Shown: positions 11,502 through 24,686 of the stretch, piece by piece
Numbering within the stretch: the stretch's first letter is position 1
Layout of the letters: each line of letters opens with the position of its first letter
DNA from: Larus michahellis
Lineage: Eukaryota; Chordata; Aves; Charadriiformes; Laridae
Assembly (NCBI RefSeq): GCF_964199755.1
Contig: NC_133896.1
Span: 95,046,200-95,110,199, forward strand
Direction of reading: 5' to 3'
Length of the DNA stretch: 64,000 nucleotides
Position numbers and translations under genes: made by a program
The notes under the pieces: model-generated
The model's input: only the letters and a program-made list of their open reading frames with translations
Databases searched by the model: none
What the model was told of the DNA's origin: nothing

Positions 11502-14500
11502 CTGCCCCCTTGCCTGCATTATTCTTCCCCCTGCAGCAGCCAGAGAGGTCTCTAGGTGCGTGTTATCAGTCAGCCTCTGCGGGGGCCTCCGGCTGCCTGT
11601 GGCCTGGTGGAAGCAAGGGCAGAGGAGGGGTGTGGGGGTTGGCCATAGCCCAACCTGCCACCTGCCTTTCCTTTTGCAGGGAGCTGTGTCACTTCACCGT
11701 GAATTCCAGTGGCCTTTCGGCCTTAGCATGCTCCTATAAAGGACGAAAGAAGACCAGGATAGCCATTTGCTCTTTTTGGACCTGCTCTTAAGTACTATGG
11801 TAGGGAGGAGGCCTGGAGGAGGAGGGCAGAGACAAACCATGTCTGGAGGGTCAGATGGCAAAGGACATGTCAAATAACTTGTAAAGAGAAGCAGGGAAAC
11901 AAGAGGAAGGGTAGTAAAGTGCTGAGAAAAATATTTACATGTGCATTCATGTGAGGGATACTTTCTCCTCTCCTCAGTTTTACACAGATCCTGACAGTTG
12001 GTGTGCTGCGTGATGAACTTCGTCAGAAAAAGCAAATAAACAGATTGCCAGTTTTCCCTAAAGAGGAGATGAAGGGAATAAAGATAAAAGCTGTGCTGGG
12101 TTACCACAGTAACAAGCTTCTGAAATACTCTGGTTCATGCTCCAGTGTGACAAGAGCTGGGATTGAAACATGAGTGTCTGAAACTTCCATGGGGGTTGAT
12201 GGGGGGTGAGAGGGAGGGAGATATAGGAACTTCAAAGCCCGTGCTAAACTAACAGATGTCATTTCCATTCAGAGCAGCGCAGTTTGTGTGTGTTTTTCAG
12301 GTTACACTGTTGGCCTTTTAAGAGAAACAGCTTCCCCACTGCTCCAGTCCTAGGTTCATGACAGTGTTGTCCATATCCTCAGCCACGCTGACCGCTCAGA
12401 TCATCTTGCACTGGAGCACAGCTGTTTGCACTCATGGGACGCCAGGTCATTACTGAACTCCTCTAAGCCCATCTTGCCTCTCCTGCTTTCCCATGGGACT
12501 GCGATGGTTCTGGACAGCATGCGACTGCTGGCTTTTTGAGCGTGGGGGTTTATTTGGTCTGTGTTCACTTGGAAAGATCTTGAAGGATGCTGGGTAAAAT
12601 CTGTAAAATTGTTGAAGGGTCTTAGGCAGTCGGTTGGGTGAACTCTCAGGAGATTTCAGGATCTGACTTCTCAGCCTCCGCTGGTTATCCTGTCCTCACA
12701 TGATGGGACAGGATAGAGTATACTGCCTGGTGCTCAGGATTGTCAGTCTTTGATATTTCCTCTAGGAGCTGTGGACCAATGGAGCAGGCTTAAGTTTGTA
12801 GGTAGAATATCCACTGGTTTCTTTTGTACACTCCTTAGAAATACTGTTTGTTCTGCAGTGATTGGTGCGTGTTTAAACTCACATTTGCAACCCTTGTAGC
12901 TGTGAAGAAGTTTTTGCTCGATGAGGTCTTGCTGCCAGTCAGTCTGGAAACTAAGACAGCAATGTCCAGGAACAGTTGAGGTGTGAGTTAGTAGATCTTC
13001 CCTGCCTTGCAGTTAGGTATTTCTGCACAGCTGTAATGCTCACAGAGCTAGTTTATCGAGGGTCTGAAAGGAAAGCTGTAAACTGTTACATCCCTGTCAT
13101 ACTTCAGGGGCGCGGTGTTGGCTCTAGTGACTGCAGTTACAGTTTTAACTGAAGTATGTGTCTGCGTTCGGTTGTGTGTGTGCGAGAAGTCGTGCGCTGA
13201 GCCATCCCAGTGCTGTTTTCTGCACAGCATGACTCCGCGCAGAACTTCTCCCATGGGTTTCTCCTCTCCATCCTTTACTGGACAAGTCTAAGCAGTTCTC
13301 AGCTGCCTGCTGGCTTCAAATAGCATCCTGCTGTGGGTAAATCTCAAGCCCCATGTCTTCCTTTCATCTGTGCCTCATTGGTAAACAGCAGATCTCTCCA
13401 TTTCCAACCCCACTGCCTACTGCAGGGATCTGGCTGCTGAGGCTGGAAAGCTAGGATTTTGTAGAAGGAAGTAAGATGAATGACTCCATTAAATAAACAT
13501 CACTGCTCTGTTTATTCTTTCAAAAGAACAGATTACAAAAAGCAGAAGATGCATTTTAAATGCATTAAAAATTCTGGGCAAAATAATGCCTTAAACACAA
13601 TGCTCATGTAACATAAATCACACGGCTTTTTTTCTATCCAGGCACATGGAAAGCAAAAACGTATTATTATATCATTATTTATATGGCACCATATGCTAAG
13701 TCTGGAACTTAAAGACTTTGAAATAAATAAGAAAACACCAGCTGTAGATCAGCAATACGCTCCTTTATTGGGAGTCACTATGTAACTGTGGCTATCATTC
13801 CTGCTGTTAAGTTAAAACTTAAATAAATTGTCAGAGAAATAAGATAGCCATTAGACATTCAGTGTCTGTCTCCTGGGGACACTTTTTCTAACAGCTGTAA
13901 CAAAGATCTGCTGCTGGTTTTGTCCTCTCTGTGTAGTAACTCATTGCATTTGTCCCTGCAGTATCACAGTTGTTCAGTAGACATGGTTGAGCTGTTCACT
14001 ATAAATAATGTTGGTTAACAATGCGGCCCCTTTTGGGTTAATAAATTACGCTCAAACCACTTCTGAGCCTCTTTGATTGGTTTCTTGCAAGTCTTCAGTG
14101 AAGACTTGGAACAATTCACTTTCCACGGTCTGTTCACTTTGAATATTTCTTCTTATTTTATTGAGCTGTAAATATTTATATATAATAGCCAAATCCTGAA
14201 AATACCTGTCTTAAACTCCTGTCACCTCATCCGGTACTTGAAAATCAGAATGAGATGCCTGAGATGAAACACATCAGAAAATTAAACATCATCGCTTAAA
14301 GGGGCAGAGGGCCCCAGTCAGCACCAGGCTGGGGAATTCATCTCCCTCCTTCGTGCCGGAGCTGCTGTCAGGGCTTGGGCTTTCTCCCAGGCTGAGGTGG
14401 CGAGCTCACCTGCTACAGTGATACCCAAGGACGTGGCTTCGTGCTTCCCTGCATGCTGTGGCTCCGAGACTCTCTGACCTGTGGATTCGCACAGTTGCAG

Positions 14501-17500
14501 CCAGATGTAGTTAAGACCTTTGGGAGGTCTGGAGAGCAAAGAACAGCTTTGCGGCATGGAGCAATGATCAAAAAAACAGGAGGAAGAGGAAGGGGGTATT
14601 TGGAGAGATATCGCTGCTCATCCACGTGACGACCTGTGACTCTGGGAGGGTCATGTGGTCGATCCAAGTGTTGGTGGGGATGACTGCTCTGACGTATGGT
14701 GGGGTGATTGCTCTGCCCTCTACCCAGAGGGTTTTCAAGAAAGTAACTGCATTAGAGGCCGGGAGGAGAGCGGGCATAAGTGCAACAGAGTGATGTGGAG
14801 AAAGCCAGCTCCTGCATGAAGTAGAGCGGGCTGAGAGGCGAGGGGCTGGGGCTCCTGAATTGCACCCAGAGTGCTCCTACATCAGCAGCCTTTGATGTGG
14901 GCTCACTTCCCGCTGCGACATTGAGGAGGAGACTGCGCCCAGGTCTCTGCTTTGGTGCAGGCGGCTCTGAGTGTTCGTGTGCAGAGACCAAACCAGAGCA
15001 TGCTGGCAAATCCAGCTCTTTTCCCAGCGTGGCCTCTTGCTAGGGCTCTGCCCGCGTTTCCCAGCAGAGAGCAGCAGAGCCTCGTAGCTGCTCGCAGGGG
15101 CTCCGAGTGTATCCTCCAAGACCTTGCAGCGCTTGCCTCCACAAAACGCAGCAGTAAACCTTCGCTGAGCGCGCAGGCACATGTCAGACCTGTCGAGAGC
15201 ATTGGTGTGGGCAAACAGAAAACACGTGCTCGCAATCCCGAAGATTCAGTGCTTTCCTGAAAAACAAGGTGCTGGCGGAAATCAGAGAGACCTTTCTTGA
15301 GGGGGTGGCCTTCAGGTTGTCTTTGTGCTCAGTGCCAAAAGGGAGCACCTTATGTATGGCTTCAGAAAGTGGGGAATACCTGTGGCAGGTTAAGCAAATG
15401 TCTTTCACAGATGACTGGCATGGACTAGGTAACCCCTTGAGGTATCCTTCAGCTCCATCTTTGGCAAAGCAGGAAAGAAACATGTTATTAGCTTCTGTGT
15501 TCGGAAATATTTGCTTTGGGAACTTTTTAAGCCTACTTTAGCTTTAACCCTTGCTATTAAAAATAAAGTTTCAGCTGCCTCTTTCTTGTTCCCTCATTTT
15601 ATAGTGTTACCACGAATGTTACTGGCGGTACAGATGAATGGAAAATGTGAGATACTTCTTTGCCAAGGTGTAAAAACTAATTAAACTGTGTCTAATTTAG
15701 ACAACATTTTCCAGAAAAACAAGGCTTTTTCCCCTTCTTGGAAACTTACCTGCTGTTCCCTGGGAGTCTAAATAAGCCAAATTTGGGATTATACTGGAAG
15801 CTTCACAGAGATATTACCTGTGTTGGCTTCTGTCATTCCTTAATTGTCCCATTCTAATTCCTGAAACTGTTATGGTTTTATACATTCCCTTGGGAAATAA
15901 CCATAGACCTGGGAGGCCCAATCCTTGTGAGGGAGAAGTCTTCAGTTTGATCTCACCATCACATGGCACGAGAGGCAGGGGATGCTTGGTTCTGTCTGAA
16001 GTCCACAGTGAACCTACATCGCATCCTCTCCACATCAGCTGTGAGAACCCTGAAGGAAGAGCCCAGGCGTCACGTTCACCTGAGAGAGTGGTGCCTGTGG
16101 AGGATGCTGGGGATGAGGATAGCAGCTAGGTGGTGGGAAGGCACAGGTTTGCATCTTCATCCACCCTGCAAACGCTGCCTTATTGCTGTGGTCCCCTCTG
16201 CTGTGAACCCATCTTTCGCCATGGGAGAGAGAGGCAGGCATGGTACGGGACAGGCTTTTGGAAGGCAAATGTATCGCGCAGTGACAGCAAGGCCCTGGAT
16301 AACCCTGTCAGTAGGTCCCTCTTGAAGAGGTTGTAGTCCACAGGCAATTGTGAGTGGCTTTCCGTATTCCTCAAAGCCTTGTGGCCGGAGCGCCCCCTCC
16401 ATCCTTGCTTCCCCACACCCCGTCATTTGGCCTGTACACCAAGCTAATTTAAAATGGGACGCAAACCACCTCAGCCCTGGGGTCACTGAGCTGTTCTCCA
16501 CAGCCTCCTGCCACTCACCCTAGGTAGGCTCTGTCCTTCTTTATTGATGCAAATGATGCTTCGTCTCTGAATCGTAGCTGTACATGGGAAAGGTGCAATT
16601 AGCTGCTGCAAGGAGCTGGGCTCGTCTGCCTTGCCTTGTTTAACAGAGGCTTTAATTAAAGACCCCCTGATGCTAGAAAGCCACATTAATTATTCATCTG
16701 AAAACATTTACATAGAGTCCCCCGTTTCCCTTCTTCAATAAATTATCAACTTCACGTCTCCATAATTCATCGAAATGACTAAAAATACATTGTCTCAGCC
16801 TCCATCACCTCCCTCCTCGCTCTGGCTTTGTCTGTTCCAACTGTGATGGGTTCAGTGTCTTAATGTGAAGGTCTCCTACTGCTCTTAAGTAAAAAGGGGG
16901 GATGGAGGAAAAGAGGGAGAGGGAGAAGGAAAGATTTGTCCCTGCATGGGAGTCATGCAGATAGCAGTAATTTTTCTCTTTTTCTTTCCCACGCAACTGG
17001 CATGATCCTGAGGTTTGAAGAAGCTCGCTGACTGTTTCTAATGAGGAAAAATCCACTGAGGGAAGGAGAAAAGAGATTTCCAGTGGCAAAAGAGGCCTGG
17101 GTTTAGATAATTTCTATGCTCAGCTGCAGATATCCTATGTCACCCAGAGCCCAGCAGTTTATCTCCCTGGATCACCTCCATACCTCCCCTGTAGACCAGG
17201 CCAACGATTCCCTATCTGCCTGGTAGAGGGATGCTGCTTTGCTAATTATAAGCTGTTCCGATATAGCTGTTTTAAAGAGGAAAAAAACAGAGAAGCTTAG
17301 GCAGAGGGAGAAGTTCTGTAGCAATTCACAACAAAGATGTCACTGCAGGCACAACTGAGGGAAAATTCGCTGCAAATAGTTTTCTCCAACACATTTCACT
17401 TTGTGATAAAGTGAACTGTCACATGAGAGAGGAAAAAAACCAGTCCTCTGAGGGCTTGTTTACATGGGGAGTTAAGACAAATTAGTGTGAGGTGTGAGTT

Positions 17501-20500
17501 AATGCGCAGAAGTCGAAGTGCATTAAACCTTCGCATGGGTGCTGTGATACAGAAGGAAAATGGCCTCAGCTCACTATGGTGACAATTAAACAAAAGCAAA
17601 GCAAGGTCACTTTATTCCCAAATGTCCATGTGGGTCTTGGTATGCTTTAATTCATGTGCATTCATTTCACATCTTTGGTTAATTTACCTTAACTTTCATG
17701 AATGTCCTAATCTGCAGGGCTTGGACAAGTGTGTGTTCTGCCTGATTGGGAATAACTACTTTTCTCTGCAGAACCAGGAGTGGTCTTGTGCCTTCAGAAG
17801 TCAGACCTGATGTACTTTCCTAGGAAGGGGGGATCTTCCAAGATGGTAGGTGGAAGGGTCAGGATGGACACTGGCAAGTTTCTTGGGATGTGATCAAAGG
17901 GTCCATTAGTGAATGAACCAGGAAAGGTTCAGACTCCACTGTCTCCAGAGGAGTTTGCCCACTGACCTTTAAAGACATGGGTTTAGTCTTTCTGGAAGGA
18001 AATAAAGAGGTTTCTGTGTTTGGACTTGAGCCCATACAGGGTCAGGGTCTAAGACTAAAAATGGGGTTGAACTGATTACAAAGAGACTGATACACTTATC
18101 CGAAGCATTACTCCGTTAACCTTGGTATTTTTTTTCCCTTCTCTTGCTCTTGTGGCTGTTTTAAATGGACTGTCTCGGCTCAGCAGTGAATAACATGGTG
18201 ACAAAACTCTCCTCCGGCCATGAGCACATGCCTAAATCTCAGGCACTGCTCTCTTGGAGCTGAGAGACTAGAAACTCTTCCCACATCCAATTCCTGAAAG
18301 ACAATCCACTGAGGTCTTTTTAAATATGAAGGTGCTAGCTCTGATTCAAGCTTTTTCACACAAGTTGATGGAGGCTGGGACGGCATAGCAGGCAAGTACA
18401 GCCATATTCTGCCCTTCACCGAAGATGTGTTCCTGAAAGGTGTGGTGGTTAACAAGTTAAGACAGAACAACAAAGTATTCCCTGTAGAGTTAACGTAATG
18501 GGGAGGAATGTGTGTGGGGACATATGTAATACACAACTTTAAATACATGGGAGCGGTATCTGTGGCATAGAAGACAGAGAGGGAGAAATAGGATTGTCAG
18601 CTGGAGGAGACGCTGGCTTTTCAGAGACTGACTTTTGGAAGTGGGACACTGTTTGGAAGATCTCTTCTGCTTCACCACGAATGGTATGAAGTGGAACGCT
18701 CTAGTTCGTTAGCCCCAACCCAGCTCTTGAATTAGGAGCAGATTTTAGCTTGGTGTGCTATTAGCTTGGGGAGTAATGTTTTCCCACTGACCTTTTCTTT
18801 GGAGACTGGAGGTACCATTTCATAGGATCTGCTGGAAAAGACCACCAATAGAGGTCATTCTGCTACTCAGGGTATCTCTAGAGTACGCTAGGTAGCACTG
18901 AACTCAGAGCTTTCTAGCATCAAAATGCAGTCAGATACTTAGGATTACATTTACTAAGATATAAATACCATCTATTGCTTACCAATTAAATTATAGTTCA
19001 GACTGTGTTATTAAGGGATCTGAATTAACATTCTTCTGGATGTGCGAAACACATCTTTGCAGGCATTAGGAAAAAAGCTCCCATCCTTCTCTTCCATCTA
19101 AGCAAATTGGATTAAAATTTTCCACAGTGAAGTTTTTTAGCACAGTAGACAGTATAAACCGTCTATGGAGACCCCTTAAAAATTATCCAGGCTGTGGCTT
19201 CCATCCAGATGTACATAAGTATCAGTCTTTAGATACCTCACTCACAGTCCAGTGTTTACTGTTAAATTTGTATCGGCCTTAACATGCTTTGAAGTAATGA
19301 TCAGTGTTATGTCTCCTGGGGGATAGGGCAATATGTAATTGGCTTAAACAGAAGGACGATCTGGTTAGACATTAAGAAGTCTTCATTAATGGTACAGTAA
19401 TAAAGCACAGGAATAAATCTCTGGGGGCCTTCTGCCTGTAGAGAAGTTTGGGTCAACACACTAAAATGGTCTTGTCTTCTCCCAGAAGAAATGCAGAGAT
19501 GGTTCTTTGTCATTTCTTTCACTTTATTTTCTATGGTTCTGCATATGCCCGCAAAGTTTCTTGCCAAAAGTGGCAATAGCAGCATTTTCATTGCCACTGC
19601 GTTGTCATCGAAAATGCTATGCCATCAGTGCTCCAAAGGAAAAACAGGCTGAAATAACAGAATGCCAATGAGAGCATCCTTTCTTTCCAAGCTGGCAGGA
19701 GCAAGCCATTTTGGAAGGTGATGTAAATCTCACATAACCCGTGCTCCAACTTCCTTGGTTGAGCCAAATTGTCTTCCTGGCTTGTCAAACGGGAGAAGTG
19801 TTACCACTGTAATTAGAAACATTAAAGCAATCAAAATGAGCATACAAGCATAATTAAGGCGCTATTGGTTTATGTCCCCTGAAGGCATTCTTTTAGAATA
19901 AATGACTTTTTGGTTTAATTTAAGCCTCTTCCAAAACACCATTAAAACAAAGGGGGAAAGGAATTTCTATCCACATATTCACCAGTAAAACTACTTAGTT
20001 TTCAGTCTCATAACCTAGTTTTACACTTGTAAAATTTCCCTATACTGACAAAATCTAGAGGGTATTGCTGAATAAAGAGTCTAGCTTTAAAAGAATGTTG
20101 GATGTGGACAACAAGAATCAAAGAGGAGCAAGAGAGACTTCCCTGGCTCTGGATCAAGTCCTTCATAAAAGAGGAATCAGCTCTGCTGTGCCAGTGTTGG
20201 ACATGATATTATGAAAGTGCTTTTTTTCCCTGTGAAAGAAAGGTACACAGCATAATTAACAAGGCTGGAAGAGGGTTTTCCAACCTAGGTGGGTGGAGAA
20301 AGAGAAGATGAAGATCAGGAACATCTAATGAGTATTGGGGAGCTGCAAGTCTTCTACCCCTCAGTAAGACTGGAGTAGGGTTGCACTACGGAAGAGGTTG
20401 AACCTCACTCATAGAGCTTGCTGGGTTAAGCCTTGGAGAAGTAGATGTGCAGCACTGACTTTCTGAGGCTGAGCTGTCTGCAGAAAGTAGCTACAGCCTG

Positions 20501-21327
20501 TCTGCCTTGGCAAAGATCGTCTCAGAGATGTGTAGGGGACAGTATAGGTGCTGACAAAGAAGCACACTTGCCACCCATGAGAAGAGTACTGCTTCTTGGC
20601 TCCTCATTCTGCCAGAATGACACTTTTGCTTGTGAGCCTTGTAGTTTTGATGGCCAATTAAGCCCCCAAAAAGATGCTCAGGGTTATCTATGAGTCAAGG
20701 CAGGGTTGCCATAGAGTGGGTTGGCAAAGAGAAGGTATATTCACACACCAAACATGTTCCTTTCTTCTGACCTGGCTGCCTTCAGCTCACAGGAAGGTTG
20801 AATGACTGGAGAAATGTCAGATGGACTTTATTTGAGGTTGATGTTAACCTCTCCACAGGTGGGAGGTCACAGTGCCTGCCGGGTATTCCTAGCGGTCTAG
20901 GAACATGCCTCAAGTTTGACCATCTCTACAGGGATTTGGGGCTACAATATGTTCTCAGAAATGTCTTCCTCATAGCCGGTCTTCCCTGTTTTATTGAGCT
21001 TAGGGTCTGTGATTTGTCCTCTGATGAGATCCCTCACAAATACTCAGTCTGACTGGTATAGGCGAGAAATACACAGAGCCAGCTAATGGTGGTGCAGATA
21101 GGAGGACATGGCCGCTTCCTTTGAGGACCTGCCTTTCTAACAGAGTTAACAAGGTCTTCTGTTAGCACTGTAGGGTCACTGGTCCACTCATGGCTACCAC
21201 TCAGTTTTTTGCCCGTGAGCCCGAGGAGTAACAGCTCCACAATTGGCATCTCCCATCGCTGTGGCCGTGACTTACTCAGCTGCTGTGAACTGCAGACTAA
21301 ACTCATCACATGTGTTCCTTCACTCAG
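11502..21327. other. Non-coding, putative intron of an upstream IGSF11 transcript
   Basis: No exon could be supported. 13480-14180 is AT-rich. 14740-15260 is richer in CpG and open on several frames of both strands, without splice sites or family motifs. 16000-16500 is similar. No interspersed repeat was recognised. Confidence 0.5.
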
Positions 21328-21396
21328 GCAGCATGGGAAGCAACAGGTACTGCTGGGTACTGCTGCTGCTTCCTGGTCTGGACACTGCCCTCACAG
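21328..21396 (+). CDS. Candidate alternative signal-peptide exon, possibly IGSF11
   Basis: The acceptor is TTCCTTCACTCAG|GCAGC and the donor ACAG|GTGAAA. From ATG at 21333 it reads MGSNRYCWVLLLLPGLDTAL and T, plus one base. That is a short n-region, a hydrophobic WVLLLL core and a small-residue end, a plausible secretory signal. It leaves in phase 1 with a G, exactly like the 48 kb exon, so both could feed the same Ig-domain exon. Human IGSF11 has two alternative signal-peptide first exons that converge this way. The start is chosen because it follows the acceptor closely and is in frame with the upstream ATGG exon. There is no protein match beyond the signal-like pattern, so chance is not excluded. 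Confidence 0.4.
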
Positions 21397-24300
21397 GTGA
21401 AAAGTGCCATCCATCAGGATCTGAATGTCCCCTTGCTGGACAGCTGCGAAGAGGTGGGCAGCCTAAGACACGGAGATAGATAACAGACACTGACTCGTGA
21501 GTTTTCATTATAGTTCTTCATGCTAAAAATGAGTCATGGTTCAGAGTTAATGGGTGTACCCTTCCCCTCCAAAACTGACTCAGCAAGAGGTTTGGGGATG
21601 CAAGGGTAAATTTTTGGCTCAGATCCAAGCACACACATGAAGGTGAGAACTGTGGAGATCACAACTGCCTTTGCTCTCTGTAGCTCTGGTTGGGATCTGC
21701 AGCCTTAGAGTGGTGGGAGTGAGCGGCTCCCTTATCCCAAAACCTTGCCCTGTTAGTGAGGCTGCTGCTTCCGCTGGTTGCTTGGTTTAGGATTGCTGCA
21801 GTTCCTGGCCAGGGAAGGAAACACAGGAGAACCCTGTGTGAATCGCTGGTGAATCCCCTGCAGCATCTCTGCAGAGGGGCGCAAACACCACTCCCCTACC
21901 TCACCACTTCTGTTTTTGTCCCCTGTCCCCATTATGTGTTGCCACAGCTGCTGTGCCATCTGTACAGAACAGACTGACCTCTCCTTCCCTCGCCCCACAC
22001 CCTCTGCGGAGGCAGGGGGCTGGCCATTGCCTGCGACAGACGTGCAAAAGGAAAAGGTGAACGTCACAGACAGCACCAAGAAAATCCATCCGAAACCCTG
22101 CTCCATATGGGGGAGCACAGTTACAGCTGTTGGGCTTTTGGAGTAAGCTGGCTCTGAAGCTGCTGCTACCCTGGCTTTAATGCTAGGCAAGCAGAGACCC
22201 ATCAGAGCTGGTGAACAGGGGGAAAGCAGCAGGGGAGGAGCATCACGCTGGTACAAGGAATCTCGTGATGCTATTGCTCCCCATGATTATGCTGTTAACA
22301 GCCAAGCAGGGTGGAGTTTAATGAGCAAAGGTAGATGAGAAAAGGAAAACAACTGAGACAAATGATGTTTAAATGTGATGGCTCATTAAACAAAAGCTCT
22401 CTGCTACGTTTCTTTCCTTGGTAGCAACAAAAGGGACAATGGCCATAAGTAAGAGGCAACCCACTGACAACAGGAAGGATTTATAGAAAGTAACACACTT
22501 AATTTAGCAGCTCCAGCACCAATGAGCAGTGATATTTTGCATCAAGTAACTCAAGTGAAGAGTTTTGCAATGTTTTTGCATGAGGCGGAGAGCTCTTTTC
22601 AGCCCAAATCCTAGGAGCTTCTCGCTGCTTGAATATTGAGGACCAGTCCTGCTTTCCCGCACATCCGAACTCCTGCTGTCTCCAGCAGATGTTTTGGAAT
22701 GCAGGAGTCAGTGCAACGCGGGCTGCGGGTGTCATACTAATGCACCCACCACTGTGTCTGGTCTGGGTTATCAGTGCTCGCTTGTGGGGCTTTGATCCTG
22801 ACCAGATCCTGTAGTTTTTACTGAACTGTAGGCCTTAACAGACTTTGAGAAGTTATCCTAATCAATCAATCCCCCTCCAAAAGGCAGGAGCAGTTACACT
22901 GTTGTTCTTCCTGCCAGCTACGTAACCTGTGCTCAGAGCATCCAATTGGTAGAGGCTCTGCACCCCCCAAAATGAGCAACTGTTCCGGTGTTTCATTGTC
23001 ATTATCCACCTTGTCAGTATGTTGTTCTGTCCAGCCAGGTTATGGAGTACAGATTATTTCCTCCCTCTTTGCCGAAGCCTTAGTATTGATTTTGTAATAG
23101 ACTGCCTTTCAGCTTTCCAACAACATGCAAGAAAAGATCTCCACGATGTTCATCTGTTTTACAAGGCAAATGGCCACTCTGCATTTGTATAAATCATGAA
23201 ACTGGGTGTGAACTTCTGCCTGAAAAAATAAGATGCAATCTGTCATATTGAAGTTTCTATTGTGTTTTTTTCTGAGAATGGTAACGGCAACAGTCTTCAG
23301 ACATAAAATTCCTGATCCCCTGGGAGCTTCCACTGGTACAGCAGCTCCTGAGGTGAGAAGATGGCCTTGCAATTCAGCAAGAGTGGAGAATGGGGCCCTG
23401 GACTTCTTTGCCAGTTCAGAATTTGTCAGGAATGAAAACATGATTACTTCTGATGTTAGAACATCTCAGATGGCAAGAGAATAGTATCTTTGCTACACTT
23501 TGCTTGTTTTCTGCATGGGCAACCTAGCCTTATCAGAAATTATATTGTCCAAGACTGGAAAATTTAGCCACTTGGATGCTGTAGAAAATATGCTGCTAGT
23601 TCTCTCCTTAAGAAAAATATTCTTAGGAGCAGATGCAGAGATATCAGATTTAAACGGCCTATTCTTTGGCCTTTTTGAAGGTCAGGAACCAAGGAACTAA
23701 CCCAGATTCTAGGATTCCCGCCGAAATGGTGGTGCATAACAGCGGTAGTACAGGCCCTTTTATTGGCTGTGTTCTTGATGTTGACTGCGCTGACGATGTA
23801 AACCACAGTAAAACAAGTAACTTTGTTCTAACTGCTGCAACAGAAGGTCCTCTGTCTCCCAAACATCATTTGATCCAAGAGGGATTGAACTGACTTGAAA
23901 GCAGCTTTCATCAACACCCTCTCTGTTCCGAATGAGGAGCTTGCACCACTGGAGCTGCCTATTCACAAAGCTCATGGGAAGACAGACAGCAGAATACAGC
24001 ATCCATACGGGAAGTGCTTATTGGTTAAGAGATGGCAACTCTGTGGACAGGAGAAAAGTTACTGAGACAATTTATCTACAGCGGAGAGTTTAAATATCCA
24101 GTTCTCCCTTCCATACTGCTGTATCTCCTTTTTAGTGGATGTCAAAATGTTGCAGTTGAGCAACATCTCATTTTGTGCATACAAATCAATGGTCTGATTG
24201 ATTGCCCTCAGACTGATTTTTGTTCAAAATTGCTGAAGCCCCGTTACCTGAATGACATGAGTCAGAGAAATTAAAGTCTCACTGATTATGATGTTATAAA

Positions 24301-24583
24301 GCAGCCCGAGTCTGCAAAAGAATAACCTATGTATTTGATGTGTTTGCAATTGACATTTTGAAGGCAGATACCACATAGGCCAGAGCAACCTACAAAAAAA
24401 CCAGGACACAACGGTAAGTCAAGGCCAGCTGGACAACGCAGTGCATGAAGCGCGTTTCACCTGGGCCTCTCGCAGGGAGTGGATTTCCAAAATTTCTTAC
24501 TGACGGCAGGATTTGGCTGCCACCCCATTAAGCAATGGATGTGGGTGTATGGGAAGCTGTGACCTTGCAGTCAGCAGAGATCC

Positions 24584-24686
24584 AGTCAATGCAGGCGGTG
24601 CAGTTTGGAGAGCTACGCTGCTCTCGCTGAAGTAGACACCGTTGGTTGGCTGAATGGCTCTCCAGACTCTGCAGCCTGCATTGACT
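24584..24686. repeat. Imperfect inverted repeat (30-bp arms, 43-base loop)
   Basis: Arms 24584-24613 and 24657-24686 are near reverse complements. The outer 12 bases (AGTCAATGCAGG against CCTGCATTGACT) and inner 8 bases (GGAGAGC-side) pair perfectly, with a bulged middle. A transcript could fold into a hairpin of about 103 bases. I recognise no known microRNA or transposon end in it. Confidence 0.7.

Larger units (their letters stand above)
10850..11520. promoter_or_regulatory. CpG island, divergent promoter of TEX55 and a plus-strand transcript
   Basis: The stretch is strongly G+C-rich and CpG-dense compared with both flanks and contains the TEX55 start codon. No TATA box is evident. In human the TEX55 and IGSF11 5' ends lie next to each other in opposite directions, so a shared bidirectional promoter is the natural reading. 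Plus-strand activity is supported only by the ATGG|GTGAGG candidate exon. Confidence 0.7.

Noticed and set aside
11099-11791. 230-codon plus-strand open frame
   Set aside because: It runs through the TEX55 promoter and the hexamer array. Its Gly/Pro/Leu composition is set by the repeat and there is no family match.
14740-15260. Overlapping open frames on both strands, possible small CpG island gene
   Set aside because: CpG density is modest, and there are no splice sites or motifs. It may be a decayed island, not a gene.
21753-22256. 167-codon minus-strand open frame
   Set aside because: No recognisable domain, no splice context and overlapping frames on the other strand. Treated as chance.
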